In this document: positions 1-9,600 of the stretch, piece by piece
Layout of the letters: every line of letters starts with the position of its first letter
How positions within the stretch are numbered: the stretch's first letter is position 1
Source: an uncultured Azospirillum sp.
Lineage (GTDB): Bacteria; Pseudomonadota; Alphaproteobacteria; RF32; CAG-239
Direction: 5' to 3'
Length of the DNA: 64,000 bases
Assembly: GCA_900542055.1 (NCBI GenBank)
Contig: UQMA01000004.1
Coordinates: 9,295 to 73,294, forward strand
The notes under the pieces: generated by a model
Told to the model about the DNA's origin: nothing
The model's input: only the letters and a program-made list of their open reading frames with translations
Databases searched by the model: none
Made by a program: the position numbers and the translations under genes

Positions 1-1
1 G

Positions 2-898
2 CGTTTGGTCAGTCGCATTTATGTGGAAGCGTATAACAAAGTCGGGCATACATTTTATTTGGGAATGGCAATAGATCGAACCTTGCCCGCCATTACCTTA
101 TTGGTGGCTAATACGCGTGATGACGATATTGTTAGTATTGTTGCAAATTCTCCTGATAAAATTTTACGCCTGCCTCTTGATTTAAATGGACCAACTCGCG
201 CTCAAACAAGTCAAGTAGCCGAATTTTTGAAATTGCAGAAAAAAAGCGAAGACAGTTTTCATAATTTTATCCGCGGTATGTTTAAAACTTTTGTAGCCAA
301 CGATGCTTTAATGATTGAAATCAATCCTGCGGGAGTTTTGAAAAATGGCGATATCGTTGCTTTAGATGCTAAAATATCTTTGGATGAACACGCTGCCTAC
401 CGTCATAGCGAATACAAACATTTTCAAGATGATTATGAAACAAATACCCGTGAATTGAAATCTTTGCGTTATGGCTTTTCATATCATGAATATAACGGAA
501 ATATAGGCTGTATTGTTAACGGTGATGGCTTGGCTCTAGCTATGATGAATTTAATGAGAAACGGAGCCGATTCGATTGCCTGCACCTTAAATGTAAAAGG
601 AAGTTTTGACCGCGATAAAATTGCTGCCGGAATAAAAATCATTGCCGGAAATCCGCGGGTGGAAGGTATAGTTATTTATATTTTAGGCGGATTTCTGCGT
701 TGTGATTTGATTGCAGACGGAATTATTGATGCCGCCGCTGAAGTTGGAATGAATATTCCATTGGTAGTGCGCTTGGAAGGAACAAACCGTGATGAAGCCT
801 GTGATGCTTTGAAACAGGCAAAGCTTCCTTTAATTATGGCTGATACAATGGAAGATGCGGTCGATAAAATTTTGACAGCGGTGGATATGGAGGAATAA
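2..898 (+). CDS. sucC: Succinyl-CoA synthetase beta-subunit-like protein, 5' end outside window
   Basis: The reading frame is open to the window edge, so about 100 N-terminal residues are missing from the usual 385-400. What remains matches the end of the ATP-grasp domain and the CoA-ligase domain of SucC: EINPAGVLKNGDIVALDAK carries the ATP-side glutamate and aspartate, followed by YRH, then GGFLRCDLIADGI. It overlaps sucD by one base (TAATG), as expected for the two-subunit enzyme that couples succinyl-CoA cleavage to NTP synthesis in the TCA cycle. Odd: the usual LDVGGG loop reads LNVKGSF and VNGAGLAM reads VNGDGLAL, so several glycines are lost. Together with changes in the partner subunit this suggests a divergent or non-classical enzyme. 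Homology is secure; the reaction is not. Confidence 0.85.
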   Translation, partial: RLVSRIYVEAYNKVGHTFYLGMAIDRTLPAITLLVANTRDDDIVSIVANSPDKILRLPLDLNGPTRAQTSQVAEFLKLQKKSEDSFHNFIRGMFKTFVANDALMIEINPAGVLKNGDIVALDAKISLDEHAAYRHSEYKHFQDDYETNTRELKSLRYGFSYHEYNGNIGCIVNGDGLALAMMNLMRNGADSIACTLNVKGSFDRDKIAAGIKIIAGNPRVEGIVIYILGGFLRCDLIADGIIDAAAEVGMNIPLVVRLEGTNRDEACDALKQAKLPLIMADTMEDAVDKILTAVDMEE

Positions 899-1770
899 TG
901 GCGATTTTAGCGGATAAAAACACCAAAGTTTTGGTTCAAGGCATAACCGGCACTCAGGCCTCTTTCCATGTTCGCCGTTCAATTGACTACGGTACACAAA
1001 TTGTTGCCGGTGTAACTCCGGGAAAAGGCGGAATGTTTCATCTCGGCGTTCCTGTTTTTGATACCGTAAAAGAGGCCGTTGCCGAAACGGGAGCAGAAGC
1101 TTCGATTGTTTTTGTTCCGGCGCAGGCGGTTAAATCGGCGGTCAGTGAAGCGGCAAAAGCCGGAATAAAGTTAGTCGTCTGTATCTCTGATAATGTTCCG
1201 GTCAGAGATATGCTTGAAATCAGAAATATTTTAAAAGGAACAAATACCCGCCTAATCGGTCCGAATACTCCGGGGATGATAACGCCGGAAGAAGCAAGAC
1301 TTGGAACTTTTCCCGAAAATATCCATAACCGCGGAAATATAGGAATTGTTTCAAGATCTTCAACTTTAACTTATGAAGCGGTGTTGGAAACGCGCCGTGC
1401 CGGATTAGGTCAGTCAACGGTCATAGGTTTGGGGGATGATATGGTTATCGGGATGGATTTTGTCGAAACCTTAAAATTGTTTCATGAAGATGATAATACA
1501 AAAGCGATTGTTTTAATCGGACAAATGAGCGGACAATTTGAAGAACAAGGGGCGCAGTGGTATGCCTCATGCAAAAATCCTAAACCGGTTATAGGATTTG
1601 TTGCAGGAAACGATTTAACCTTCAGTCGGCATGTCGGTTACGCCGGTGATGTTATTACCCGCGGGCGCATAACAGCCGAAGGAAAGAAAAAAACAATGTC
1701 AGATGCCGGAATTGACGTTGTGGATAATATAAATCAAATTCATGAAAAATTGGCTGATTTATTTAAATAG
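898..1770 (+). CDS. sucD: Succinyl-CoA synthetase alpha-subunit-like protein lacking the catalytic histidine
   Basis: 290 residues, the normal length for SucD, and collinear with it from end to end. The CoA-binding Rossmann part is intact (GITGTQASFH near residue 15, VTPGKGG near 40, GPNTPG near 122). In the ligase half the active-site motif GHAGA reads GYAGD, placing Tyr248 where the phosphorylated histidine should be. The glutamate that contacts that histidine (GEIGGSAEE in E. coli) is Gln209 in GQMSGQFEE. IGGDP is LGDDM and AGGKGTA is TRGRITA. These changes should prevent the classic phosphohistidine mechanism, so it may be a CoA-binding paralogue, a changed ligase or a regulatory pseudo-enzyme. 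It follows sucC with a one-base overlap and abuts comF. Confidence 0.85.
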   Translation: MAILADKNTKVLVQGITGTQASFHVRRSIDYGTQIVAGVTPGKGGMFHLGVPVFDTVKEAVAETGAEASIVFVPAQAVKSAVSEAAKAGIKLVVCISDNVPVRDMLEIRNILKGTNTRLIGPNTPGMITPEEARLGTFPENIHNRGNIGIVSRSSTLTYEAVLETRRAGLGQSTVIGLGDDMVIGMDFVETLKLFHEDDNTKAIVLIGQMSGQFEEQGAQWYASCKNPKPVIGFVAGNDLTFSRHVGYAGDVITRGRITAEGKKKTMSDAGIDVVDNINQIHEKLADLFK

Positions 1771-2496
1771 ATGCTGGCTCACATATTAGATTGCTTTTTG
1801 GATTTTATTTTGCCCCGCCGTTGTTTAAAATGCGGAAAAGTGCTTTCTGAGCCAAATTATCTTTGTCCGGAATGTTTTAAATCCATTAATTTTATCACTC
1901 CGCCTTATTGCAAAAAATGCGGGCATCCGCTTTTTGAAGAAAACGATGAAAGTAAAATGCTTTGCTCAGGTTGTGCAGGGCGTAAACGCAGCTTTTACCG
2001 TTTGTCGCGTTCAGCAATGTTTTATGATGAAAGTAATAAAAATTTAATTTTAGGATTTAAATTTCTGGATAAGACTGAAAATGCAGGTTTGTTGGCGGCA
2101 ATGTTAAAAGTAGCCGGTGCCGACATTTTTGAACAAGGGGCCGATGTTTTAATTCCTGTGCCTTTGCATTATACCAGATTGATAAAACGCCGCTACAACC
2201 AATCATCATTATTAGCGGAAAAATTAGGAAAAATGATAAATTTGCCGGTGGATAATTTTTCACTTGTAAGACATAAAAGAACACGGCCTCAAACAGAATT
2301 TTCAGGGCGTGACAGAGTCGGAAACGTAAAAGATGCTTTCAGTGTAAAATATCCCGAACGTGTTAAAGGAAAACGCGTTATCTTGATTGATGATGTTATG
2401 ACGACCGGTTCAACGCTGAAAGAATCTGCGCGCGCTTTACGCAAAGCAGGAGCAAAATCTATAGATATTTTGACGGTTGCCAGAGTAATAGATTAA
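1771..2496 (+). CDS. comF: ComF family phosphoribosyltransferase-like protein
   Basis: 241 residues, the usual ComF length. The first 70 residues hold four CxxC pairs (RRCLKCG, LCPECF, YCKKCG, LCSGC), the family's zinc-binding fingers. The C-terminal part is a type I PRTase fold with the PRPP loop [12 protein letters not shown] near residues 205-216 and the preceding RRYNQ and [11 protein letters not shown] segments. In naturally competent bacteria ComF helps move single-stranded DNA across the inner membrane; in others its role is unclear. The ATG starts directly after the sucD stop, so translation is probably coupled, although the functions look unrelated. Its last four bases overlap the convergent rubredoxin gene. 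Confidence 0.9.
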   Translation: MLAHILDCFLDFILPRRCLKCGKVLSEPNYLCPECFKSINFITPPYCKKCGHPLFEENDESKMLCSGCAGRKRSFYRLSRSAMFYDESNKNLILGFKFLDKTENAGLLAAMLKVAGADIFEQGADVLIPVPLHYTRLIKRRYNQSSLLAEKLGKMINLPVDNFSLVRHKRTRPQTEFSGRDRVGNVKDAFSVKYPERVKGKRVILIDDVMTTGSTLKESARALRKAGAKSIDILTVARVID

Positions 2497-2633
2497 CGCA
2501 GTTCAAAAAAATCTTTTCCAACTCCGCAAATCGGACAAAACCAGTCTTCCGGCAAATTTTCAAAAGGAATATCTCCGTCATAAACATAGCCGCAGACAGT
2601 GCAAACCCATTGCTTCTTATTGTTTTCGTTCAT
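2493..2633 (-). CDS. Rubredoxin (46 residues)
   Basis: Translation of the minus strand gives a 46-residue protein with the two rubredoxin iron knuckles: CTVCGY near residue 11 and [11 protein letters not shown] near residue 33. Between them are the conserved [15 protein letters not shown] segments. The loop between YD and PFE is shorter than in clostridial rubredoxins, as in short proteobacterial forms and fused rubredoxin domains. It carries one electron on a Cys4-bound iron, in the cytoplasm, typically to oxygen- or peroxide-reducing partners in anaerobes. The start is ATG at 2633 with a G/A-rich stretch (GGAGAAACAAAAATG) just upstream. It ends inside comF by four bases, tail to tail. Confidence 0.93.
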   Translation of the reverse strand: MNENNKKQWVCTVCGYVYDGDIPFENLPEDWFCPICGVGKDFFELR

Positions 2634-2687
2634 TTTTGTTTCTCCATGTTTATTATATGGAGAAATATAAGCGCAATGGGCATAAAT

Positions 2688-2897
2688 TCAATAATGCGGC
2701 GGCGGAGTTTCTTCACTTAAAGGTTTTACGGTATCTTCTTTTAGCGCTTCTAACAAGATTTTGTTTTGAGCTGATAAGCGGTCGATGATTTTACCTTGCT
2801 CAATTACCACACTGTTTAATTCATCAAGAATTTTTTCCTGATTGGCCAAATTGATTTCAATATCAATAAGTCGTTGTTCTAAAATTTTTTCTTCCAT
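2688..2897 (-). CDS. slyX: SlyX family protein
   Basis: 69 residues. It is almost entirely a coiled coil with heptad-spaced leucine/isoleucine (LEQRLIDIEINLANQEKILDEL is the start of it), followed by a short tail ending PPPHY, the signature C-terminus of SlyX. SlyX is a small cytoplasmic protein often encoded near slyD in gammaproteobacteria; its function is unknown. Here it sits between the rubredoxin gene (54 bases downstream) and the divergent amidohydrolase gene. The tail motif makes the family call fairly secure. Confidence 0.8.
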   Translation of the reverse strand: MEEKILEQRLIDIEINLANQEKILDELNSVVIEQGKIIDRLSAQNKILLEALKEDTVKPLSEETPPPHY

Positions 2898-2951
2898 AAT
2901 TACGCAAACTGTTTTAAATTACACAAATATAAAATAAAACAGGAAACAAAA

Positions 2952-4214
2952 ATGTCAATTTTAATTAAAAATGTTTTACACAACGGACAAAAAACCAATG
3001 TGTACATAAAAAATAACCGATTTGCCAAAATTGCTCAGAATTTTGAAGAAAAAGCCGATTGTGTTATAGATGGTTCGCATAAAGCAATTTCGCCGGCTTT
3101 TTATAATACGCACAATCATGCTGCAATGTCTATTTTGCGCGGCTATAGTGATGATAAGCCTTTGTTCGAATGGCTAAGCAAAGATATTTGGCCGATTGAA
3201 GATAAATTGACGCCTGAAGATATTTATACGGCCAGCCGCTTAGCCTTGCTTGAAATGATTAAATCTGGAACGGTTTTTTTTGCTGATATGTATTTTTTTG
3301 GAGAACAGACAATGCGTGCGGTTGCTGAAATGGGAATGCGCGCTGCGGTTTCCCGAGTGGAAATGGATATGTTTGATGCGGCAAAATTTGAACAAAAAAA
3401 AGCAGATACAATCAATTTTATTAAAAGTGTAAATCCCTGTCCCGAAAGAATAATCAAATGTTTATCCTGTCATGCCGTTTATACTGTTTCCGATGATTTG
3501 TTCCGCTATGCTGCAAAAGTTGCTGAAGAGCAGGGGTGGTATATGCAAATTCACGTTTCAGAAACTAAGCAGGAAGTTGAAGAATGTATGAAAAAATGCG
3601 GAATGTCTCCGGTGGCAAAACTTGACAGTTTGGGACTTTTAACCCCCAAAACCGTGTTGGCTCATGCTGTTCACCTGTCAAATGAAGATATTGATTTAAT
3701 CAAAAAACGCGGATGTTGTATTTCTACCAATCCGACTTCCAATTTAAAATTAAATTCGGGATTGTTTATGTTTAAACACTTGTTTAGTGAAATGCCTGAT
3801 AAAATTACACTGGGAACTGATGGAGCCAGTTCTAATAACAATTTAAGTATGATTGAAGCGATGAAAATTTGTTCTTTGGCAGCTAAGGTCGAAGCAAATT
3901 CCGCTTTAGCCGGAACGGCGGAAGAAATATTTACCGCAGCGACACGTAACGGCGCCCGTGCGTTCGGACTTGATGCCGGAGAAATAAGAGAAGGGGCTTT
4001 GGCCGACTGTCTGTTGCTTGATCTTAGAAATCCGTTTTTGACGCCGAATTATAATTTGATTTCAAATTTAGTTTATGCTGCTGACAGTTCCTGCATCAGT
4101 GATGTGATTTGCGATGGAAAAATAATTATGGAAAACGGAAAAGTTGCTGAAGAAGATGAAATTATCGATTCAGCTTTCTGTTTGGCTGATAAAATAAAAA
4201 TGTTAAAAAAATAA
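2952..4214 (+). CDS. Amidohydrolase, probable SAH/MTA/5'-deoxyadenosine deaminase type
   Basis: 420 residues, a full-length metal-dependent hydrolase of the TRZ/ATZ (MtaD) branch. Visible metal and catalytic motifs are NTHNHAAM near 55 (HxH), QIHVSETKQEVEE near 200 (metal His plus catalytic Glu), LAHAVHLS near 237, and LGTDGASSNNN near 287 (metal Asp). The family deaminates S-adenosylhomocysteine, methylthioadenosine or 5'-deoxyadenosine to the inosyl compounds; the last would suit a cell with several radical-SAM enzymes (HemW and NrdG are in this window). Exact substrate cannot be read from sequence. The start is ATG with AGGAAA upstream. It is divergent from slyX and stands alone. Confidence 0.85.
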   Translation: MSILIKNVLHNGQKTNVYIKNNRFAKIAQNFEEKADCVIDGSHKAISPAFYNTHNHAAMSILRGYSDDKPLFEWLSKDIWPIEDKLTPEDIYTASRLALLEMIKSGTVFFADMYFFGEQTMRAVAEMGMRAAVSRVEMDMFDAAKFEQKKADTINFIKSVNPCPERIIKCLSCHAVYTVSDDLFRYAAKVAEEQGWYMQIHVSETKQEVEECMKKCGMSPVAKLDSLGLLTPKTVLAHAVHLSNEDIDLIKKRGCCISTNPTSNLKLNSGLFMFKHLFSEMPDKITLGTDGASSNNNLSMIEAMKICSLAAKVEANSALAGTAEEIFTAATRNGARAFGLDAGEIREGALADCLLLDLRNPFLTPNYNLISNLVYAADSSCISDVICDGKIIMENGKVAEEDEIIDSAFCLADKIKMLKK

Positions 4215-4303
4215 AACTCCTGCCGTTGAAAATTACAAAACCATGCTTAAATCCAAATAGCCGCATGGGCGACATGTTTTAATTATATTACAAAGGAACT
4301 AAC

Positions 4304-4516
4304 ATGCTAAATGGAACAGTAAAATGGTTTAACAACAAAAAAGGTTATGGATTTATAAAAACACCGGCAAATGAAAAAGATATTTTTGTTCATATTACCG
4401 CAGTTCAAAAATCAGGATTGGAACGTATTAGCGAAGGGCAGGAGCTTTCTTTTGAAATTATTCCGGATAAGGTTGGCCGTCCGGAGGCGCATAATATCAG
4501 CATATTGAGAAATTAA
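4304..4516 (+). CDS. Cold-shock domain protein
   Basis: 70 residues, a single CspA-type cold-shock domain. RNP1 is KGYGFI near residue 14 and RNP2 is DIFVHIT near 27. VKWFNNKKGYGF is the family opening. It binds single-stranded RNA or DNA and keeps mRNA unfolded; many members are constitutive rather than cold-induced. The start is ATG with AAGGAACTAAC upstream. The 89-base region before it follows the amidohydrolase and holds no obvious long structured leader. Confidence 0.95.
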   Translation: MLNGTVKWFNNKKGYGFIKTPANEKDIFVHITAVQKSGLERISEGQELSFEIIPDKVGRPEAHNISILRN

Positions 4517-4583
4517 AGCTTGATTATGCGAAAATAATTTAATACAACACCAAGCATTGTTCATTTTTATAAAAGGATAAATA

Positions 4584-5138
4584 ATGCTTGGCGTTGTTTT
4601 GTTGGCTTTTGCTCTTTCAGCCGACGCTTTTACCGTGGCTTTTTCGTATGGGTTAATCTTAAAAAAGAAAACTTTGCACAATGGTCTGAAACTCGGAGCA
4701 GCGACGGGTTTGGGACAGTTTGTTTTTCCGATTATCGGCTGGCTGGCCACAGGATCTGTCCATAAGTATATTGAAGCCGTTGACCATTGGCTGGCATTTA
4801 CCGTGTTTTTTATTTTGGGACTAAACGTTATAATTGCGGCTCTTCGCGGTGAAGATGAAAATGTTAAATTGCCTAAAAAATTAACCTTGAAAACTTTGTT
4901 TGTTATCGGTGTGGCAACCAGTATTGATGCTTGTGTGTCAGGTATTAGCCTTTATTTTATGCCGGTAAATATTATCGCTTCAGCGCTGGTTATCGGATTG
5001 ATTTGTTTTGTTTGCACGCTGTGCGGCTTCTGTGCCAGTTGTTGTTTGAAAAAATTGCCGACCAAAGTTATGCAGATTGCAGCCGGCATTATTTTGATAT
5101 TACTTGGTTGCAAAATTTTATATGAACATTTATCATAG
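4584..5138 (+). CDS. mntP: Manganese efflux pump MntP
   Basis: 184 residues, the usual MntP length, with six predicted membrane segments in two three-helix repeats. Each repeat carries the acidic motif lining the Mn pathway: ALSADAFTVAFSYG near residue 10 and GVATSIDACVSGIS near 112. The GLGQFVFPIIGW segment near 48 is also typical. It exports Mn(II) from the cytoplasm across the inner membrane. The start is ATG with AAAAGGATAAATA upstream. I see no yybP-ykoY-like riboswitch in the 67 bases before it. Confidence 0.92.
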   Translation: MLGVVLLAFALSADAFTVAFSYGLILKKKTLHNGLKLGAATGLGQFVFPIIGWLATGSVHKYIEAVDHWLAFTVFFILGLNVIIAALRGEDENVKLPKKLTLKTLFVIGVATSIDACVSGISLYFMPVNIIASALVIGLICFVCTLCGFCASCCLKKLPTKVMQIAAGIILILLGCKILYEHLS

Positions 5139-5165
5139 AAAATATTGACTTTTCGGAGAAAAACA

Positions 5166-5492
5166 ATGAAACGGAAAATATTCGGTATATCGTTTTTAAC
5201 TGCATTGCTAGCGGCATTTAACGCCAATGCTCAAGCAAAAATAGTAACCCCTGTTGTTTACACGCCAAACCAAAATGCACAGGTTGTTGTTGTGCGGGAA
5301 CAAGCTCCCGTTACAACCGTAACCATAGTAAATAATGCTCATGAACCGGATGATATTTATTACATTCGCAAACCCCGTTATGATAACTATTACAGAGATG
5401 ATGACGCAGTATGGTTAGTCGGAACCGCCGCTGTTGTAGGCGGAGCGGCAATAGGGTATCATCATTACCGCCATCACCGCCGCCATTATTGA
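5166..5492 (+). CDS. Small secreted protein with histidine-rich C-terminus, unknown function
   Basis: 108 residues from the ATG at 5166, chosen because CGGAGAAAAACA precedes it and because it gives a clean signal peptide: MKRK, then a hydrophobic core, then an NANAQA cleavage site near residue 23. The mature part is short, has several acidic/tyrosine stretches (DDIYYIRKPRYDNYYRDDD), a glycine/alanine-rich hydrophobic segment near 85-95, and ends in a His/Arg/Tyr tail (HHYRHHRRHY) that could bind a metal. It follows mntP by 27 bases and may share its transcript. I recognise no family. Confidence 0.6.
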   Translation: MKRKIFGISFLTALLAAFNANAQAKIVTPVVYTPNQNAQVVVVREQAPVTTVTIVNNAHEPDDIYYIRKPRYDNYYRDDDAVWLVGTAAVVGGAAIGYHHYRHHRRHY

Positions 5493-6476
5493 TTATATTG
5501 AAAGACTTATTTGAGCTTCATTAATAATAGCTTGTCCGCCGACCGGAATAGTAAGCAAAGGCGTGCTGTGTCCAAAATCAAGGTTGGCTGTGACAGGAAT
5601 TCCTTTTAGATCTTTTTCAAAGCGTTTAACCATAAATTCAAGTTGTTCCCTGCTGACTTTTGAATTTTTTTGGAATCTTCCGATTAAAATTCCTTTTACA
5701 TTTTCAAAGTCAGGTTGTTGAATAAGAGCCTGAAAATTACGGGTAAAGTCAGCAATATCTGAACCTTCGGTATCTTCAATAAACAAAATTGTATCTTTTT
5801 CAAAGGCGGGGCGGAATTTTGTTCCCAGCAGCAAATTGAAAGTGCCCAAATTACCGCCAACCAAAGTGCCATTAGCTTTGCCTGTTTGCAAATACCAGTA
5901 ACCTTCGTTTTTGATAAATTGGCGGTTTTGCTGATCAATGAACCATAAATCATCGCTCCATTCAGCTGAAGGCGTAAGATTATTTGTTTTATTTTCAAAT
6001 AATATTTTTTTCATATTATCAATAGTGTAATCAATGCCCTTAAGCATGCCGAAAGAGCTGAAGTGCGGTCCTGAGAAAGTAATCATTCCGGTTTGAGCGT
6101 AAATGGCGTTGAGCAAAGCCGTAATATCTGAAAATCCGCAAAAAACTTTAGGATTTGCGGCAATCAGTTTGTAGTCGATTGCCGATAACAACTGGTTAGA
6201 ATTGCTGCCGCCGATAGCTGTAAAAATGCCTTTGACATTTTGGTCGGCAAAGGCCTCGTGAAGATCTTCAAGTCTTTTTTCAATGCTGGTTGAACCGCTC
6301 ATATCCCAATTGTCTGCGGTGGTGTTGCGTCCGAAAGTAACTTTTAACCCCATGGCTTCCAAACGTTGCCTTGCTAAATTTAAGCATTCTTCGGATAAGA
6401 TTTTAATACCGGTTGCCGGTGCAATAACTCTGATTTCATCTCCTGATTTTAAACTTTCTGGAATAATTTTTTTCAT
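5493..6476 (-). CDS. S66 family serine peptidase (LD-carboxypeptidase / MccF-like)
   Basis: 327 residues from the ATG at 6476, chosen over the longer frame because a strong CAGGAGGA lies just upstream. S66 features are visible: PATGI near the N-terminus, the nucleophile in GFSDITALLNAI, the acidic catalytic residue in LFIEDTEGSD, and the histidine in DFGHSTPLLTIPVG. It hydrolyses the L,D bond of tetrapeptides during murein recycling (LdcA) or cleaves peptidyl-nucleotide antibiotics (MccF). The AIGGSNSNQLL and LVGGNLGTFNLLLGT segments fit the MccF-like branch somewhat better. It is cytoplasmic (no signal peptide). It ends one base after the preceding gene and is divergent from the large gene at 6657. 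Confidence 0.85.
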   Translation of the reverse strand: MKKIIPESLKSGDEIRVIAPATGIKILSEECLNLARQRLEAMGLKVTFGRNTTADNWDMSGSTSIEKRLEDLHEAFADQNVKGIFTAIGGSNSNQLLSAIDYKLIAANPKVFCGFSDITALLNAIYAQTGMITFSGPHFSSFGMLKGIDYTIDNMKKILFENKTNNLTPSAEWSDDLWFIDQQNRQFIKNEGYWYLQTGKANGTLVGGNLGTFNLLLGTKFRPAFEKDTILFIEDTEGSDIADFTRNFQALIQQPDFENVKGILIGRFQKNSKVSREQLEFMVKRFEKDLKGIPVTANLDFGHSTPLLTIPVGGQAIINEAQISLSI

Positions 6477-6588
6477 ATTTTCCTCCTGTTTGATAATTGT
6501 TAACCAATATAACGCAATACTAATGCTTGTCCAACGATTTTTGGAAAAACATTTTGACAAAATAGCGCCAAAAAGAGGACAAAAATAA

Positions 6589-6617
6589 TTGACGAAGCTC
6601 AAACTTTAATATATTAT
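6589..6617 (+). promoter_or_regulatory. Sigma-70-type promoter for the 1653-residue protein gene
   Basis: TTGACG at 6589-6594, a 17-base spacer, then TATTAT at 6612-6617. Predicted start of transcription is near 6624, giving a leader of about 33 bases with GGAG eight bases before the ATG at 6657. Confidence 0.6.
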
Positions 6618-6656
6618 TGAACAATAAAAATAGCGAAATTATTCGGAGTATTACCC

Positions 6657-9600
6657 ATGGCTGAAATTGACAATGAAATTGAAGAACTGTTAAAAACTTT
6701 ATCCGGTGACTTGGAGGGGGTTTCCGGTCTTGTGGATAAGCTTTCTCAACTGTCTAACTATGGAATTGACGGTCCTTTGGTAATGCAGGTGGATGAAGCT
6801 ATTAAACGTATTCAAAACTTTGCCGAACAAAAATTGGAAAGTTTTGAAATTGAAGGCTTAACTCCTGAAGGAGCCGAAAAATATCAGCAATATTTGTACA
6901 TCTCCAATTCAAAAGAAGATGTTGATGAGCAGACGCAGGAACGAAATACTAAAATTAACGGTGAGATAGCCCCTTTGGTCGCTCAGTATGAAGAGGATAC
7001 AAACTCTGGAAATATTGATGAAAATGAGGATATTGTTGCCAACGCTGAAGCTTGGGACAAAGAAACAGCCGATATTCAGCCGATTGAAGAAATAACGCAT
7101 GAAGACGGTGTTAAACGCCAACAGGTTACTAATGACTTTGAAAGTTTCGGCGGATTTTTCTCTTCTTTAGATGAAAAAACAGCAAAAGAAGTGGCTGAAC
7201 TTGCGCGTTTGGAAAGTATTCAAGATTTAGCCCAAAAAGCCCCGACAGAAGATAAAGAAGCCAACAAAAAAGCTTATATCGAAAAAACAAGCGAAGTTTT
7301 GGATCAGACAGGCGTTCAGCTTTGGCAGGAATATCAAAAGCAATTATATGTTAAAGAACATCCTGAACTGCAAGGGGATTACGATTTTGCAGCTGATGAA
7401 CAATTAGAGCCTAAAGTAGATAATCCAGCTGAATATATCGAGGCTATGCCTGAAGATAAAATAAAAGAGGCTGATAAACGCATTGAGAATGGTGAAGAGC
7501 TCAGCATAACCGAAATGGCTCAAATGTGCAAAGGTCGTCCTTTATTGAATAAACCGGCTCGCCAAGAATTAATGTCGGTCATTGAAAGAGCTGGAAAAGC
7601 CGAAAAAATTGAAGGCGATGAATTGGTTGCTTTGCAGTTTTTACTCAATGAAACCAAGCGCGTTCCGGAATATAATAAATTGGCAGATAAAGAACATGTA
7701 TCTTCTGCCCAAAAACATCTGGACGCTTTTCGCAGCAGATTATCAGCTGTTCGCAATTATCAAGATAAAATAAATACTCAGGCGGTTACATTTGATCATA
7801 ATACGTTTTCTGATAAAGAAGTTTTGAAGTCGGCTTGGACAAATGTTTCGTGCACCCGCGGCGCGGCATTGGTGCAAAAAGCTGAGCATATGTCGCTGAT
7901 GACTAAAGCCAAGGGAATTTGGGAAAAAGTAAAGGTATGGGATAAAAAACAAACCGAAAAGCATCCAAAACTATATCCTTTGGCCAAAACAATGGTTCTT
8001 AATACGACAGTGAGCGTAACAACAGGTATTGCCGGTATGACGGCGCTTTCAGGTTATAGACTTTATAAACAGGTTAAAAACAATTATAACGATTATAAGC
8101 AAAAAGCAGAAAAAGCCAAAGCGGAAGGAAAAGAATTTCCGAAAAATTACCGCTCTTATTTCTTTTCAAAAGAAAATAAAGAGGCTGCAGTTGCAATGGG
8201 AACAACTGCTTTATTATCAGCTGTTTCAGTCGGATTTGGTGCGGCATCGGTTGCTGAACATGGTCTAAGCTCTGTTACGGGACTGGCCGGCAGATTAGCA
8301 GAAGGTCATGCAAGCGCTGGTGGTAGCATGTTATCGGGTTTTGTTGAAAGAGTTAAAAATTTTGATTGGAAAAATGCGGCAATTTCGGCGCGTACCGCCA
8401 GTGCAACAGCTATCAGCGTGGCATCTGGTATAGTAGCAGGAGAATTTGCTGCGCAAAAACAACGACAGTTTGAAAAACAGCTTGATACAATGCTGCAACA
8501 ATATGGAGCGGAATTGCCTACGGATAAAAAAACTTTGAAATTGCGTTCAAGCGATCCGCAAGCATATATTTTAGAAGTTTTAAATCAAAATAAGCTGAAT
8601 TTGAAACAGGACAAAATAACCGAATTGAATGATATTGCCAAAAATGTTGTTATAAAACGCAAAGAAAAGAATTTTAAACGTTGGGGAACACTGGGGGGCA
8701 GTGCCATGGGTTTGGCATTTGCCGGATTCTTCGGGGCAAAACAAGATTTGGAATCTCAGCAAGCTCAAACTTCACAGGAAACAGCTTTAAATACCGACAC
8801 TGGTTTGAGAGCTGGGGCTTCCGAACAAGCCGGAGCATATTTTAATGAAAATGATGGAAATGTTACGCTCGGCGAAAAAATTAATGAAAATGACAGTATT
8901 TTGAATACAAAAATATACGAACAAAAAGACAGCTTTATGCAATGGAAAGAGGAACAAGCTAATCTTACGGGAGGTGAAAATTCCGATTCTCATATGTTTG
9001 AGCAGACAGCTGCGGCTGATGGTATTGATATAAATAATTTATCATCGGAACAGCAGCATGATTTGGATATGCTGTTTAAACGCTATCCGCGGGCTGCCAG
9101 TTTGATTTTGGAAGGCAACGCCGATCCAGCAGTTGGGGACACGCCGTCTAACGGGGTTTTAACTTCTGCAAAATTGCAAAGTATGTATGAAAGCGGACAG
9201 ATAGATGAAGCTAAACTAAAAGATATGGTCAAATTTGCCGGAGAGCATTTTGATGCCCGCGGTAACTTTACCGGACCTGATGCCGAAGCTCTGAATGCTG
9301 AAGCCAAGGCTTGGAGCAATGCTCATGCCCACAGTAATTCGGAACAGCATCACTCGACTTCAACACGTCATTCGAATGGCGGTACGCGGCTTGAAGATGT
9401 TGAAAAGCCTCAAACTTCAAATGAACCTCAGGGAAATAGTGAAACACCGGCAGCAGATGAGCCGGTGGAAGAACAAAAAACTCCTGAAAACAGTGCTGAA
9501 AACAGTGAACAGCAGCAGGAAACGCCGGTCGCGGCTGCCAATGAGCCTGTTCAGGGTGAAATTACCAAAAAAGGCATTAATCTGAAATATACTATTGAAG

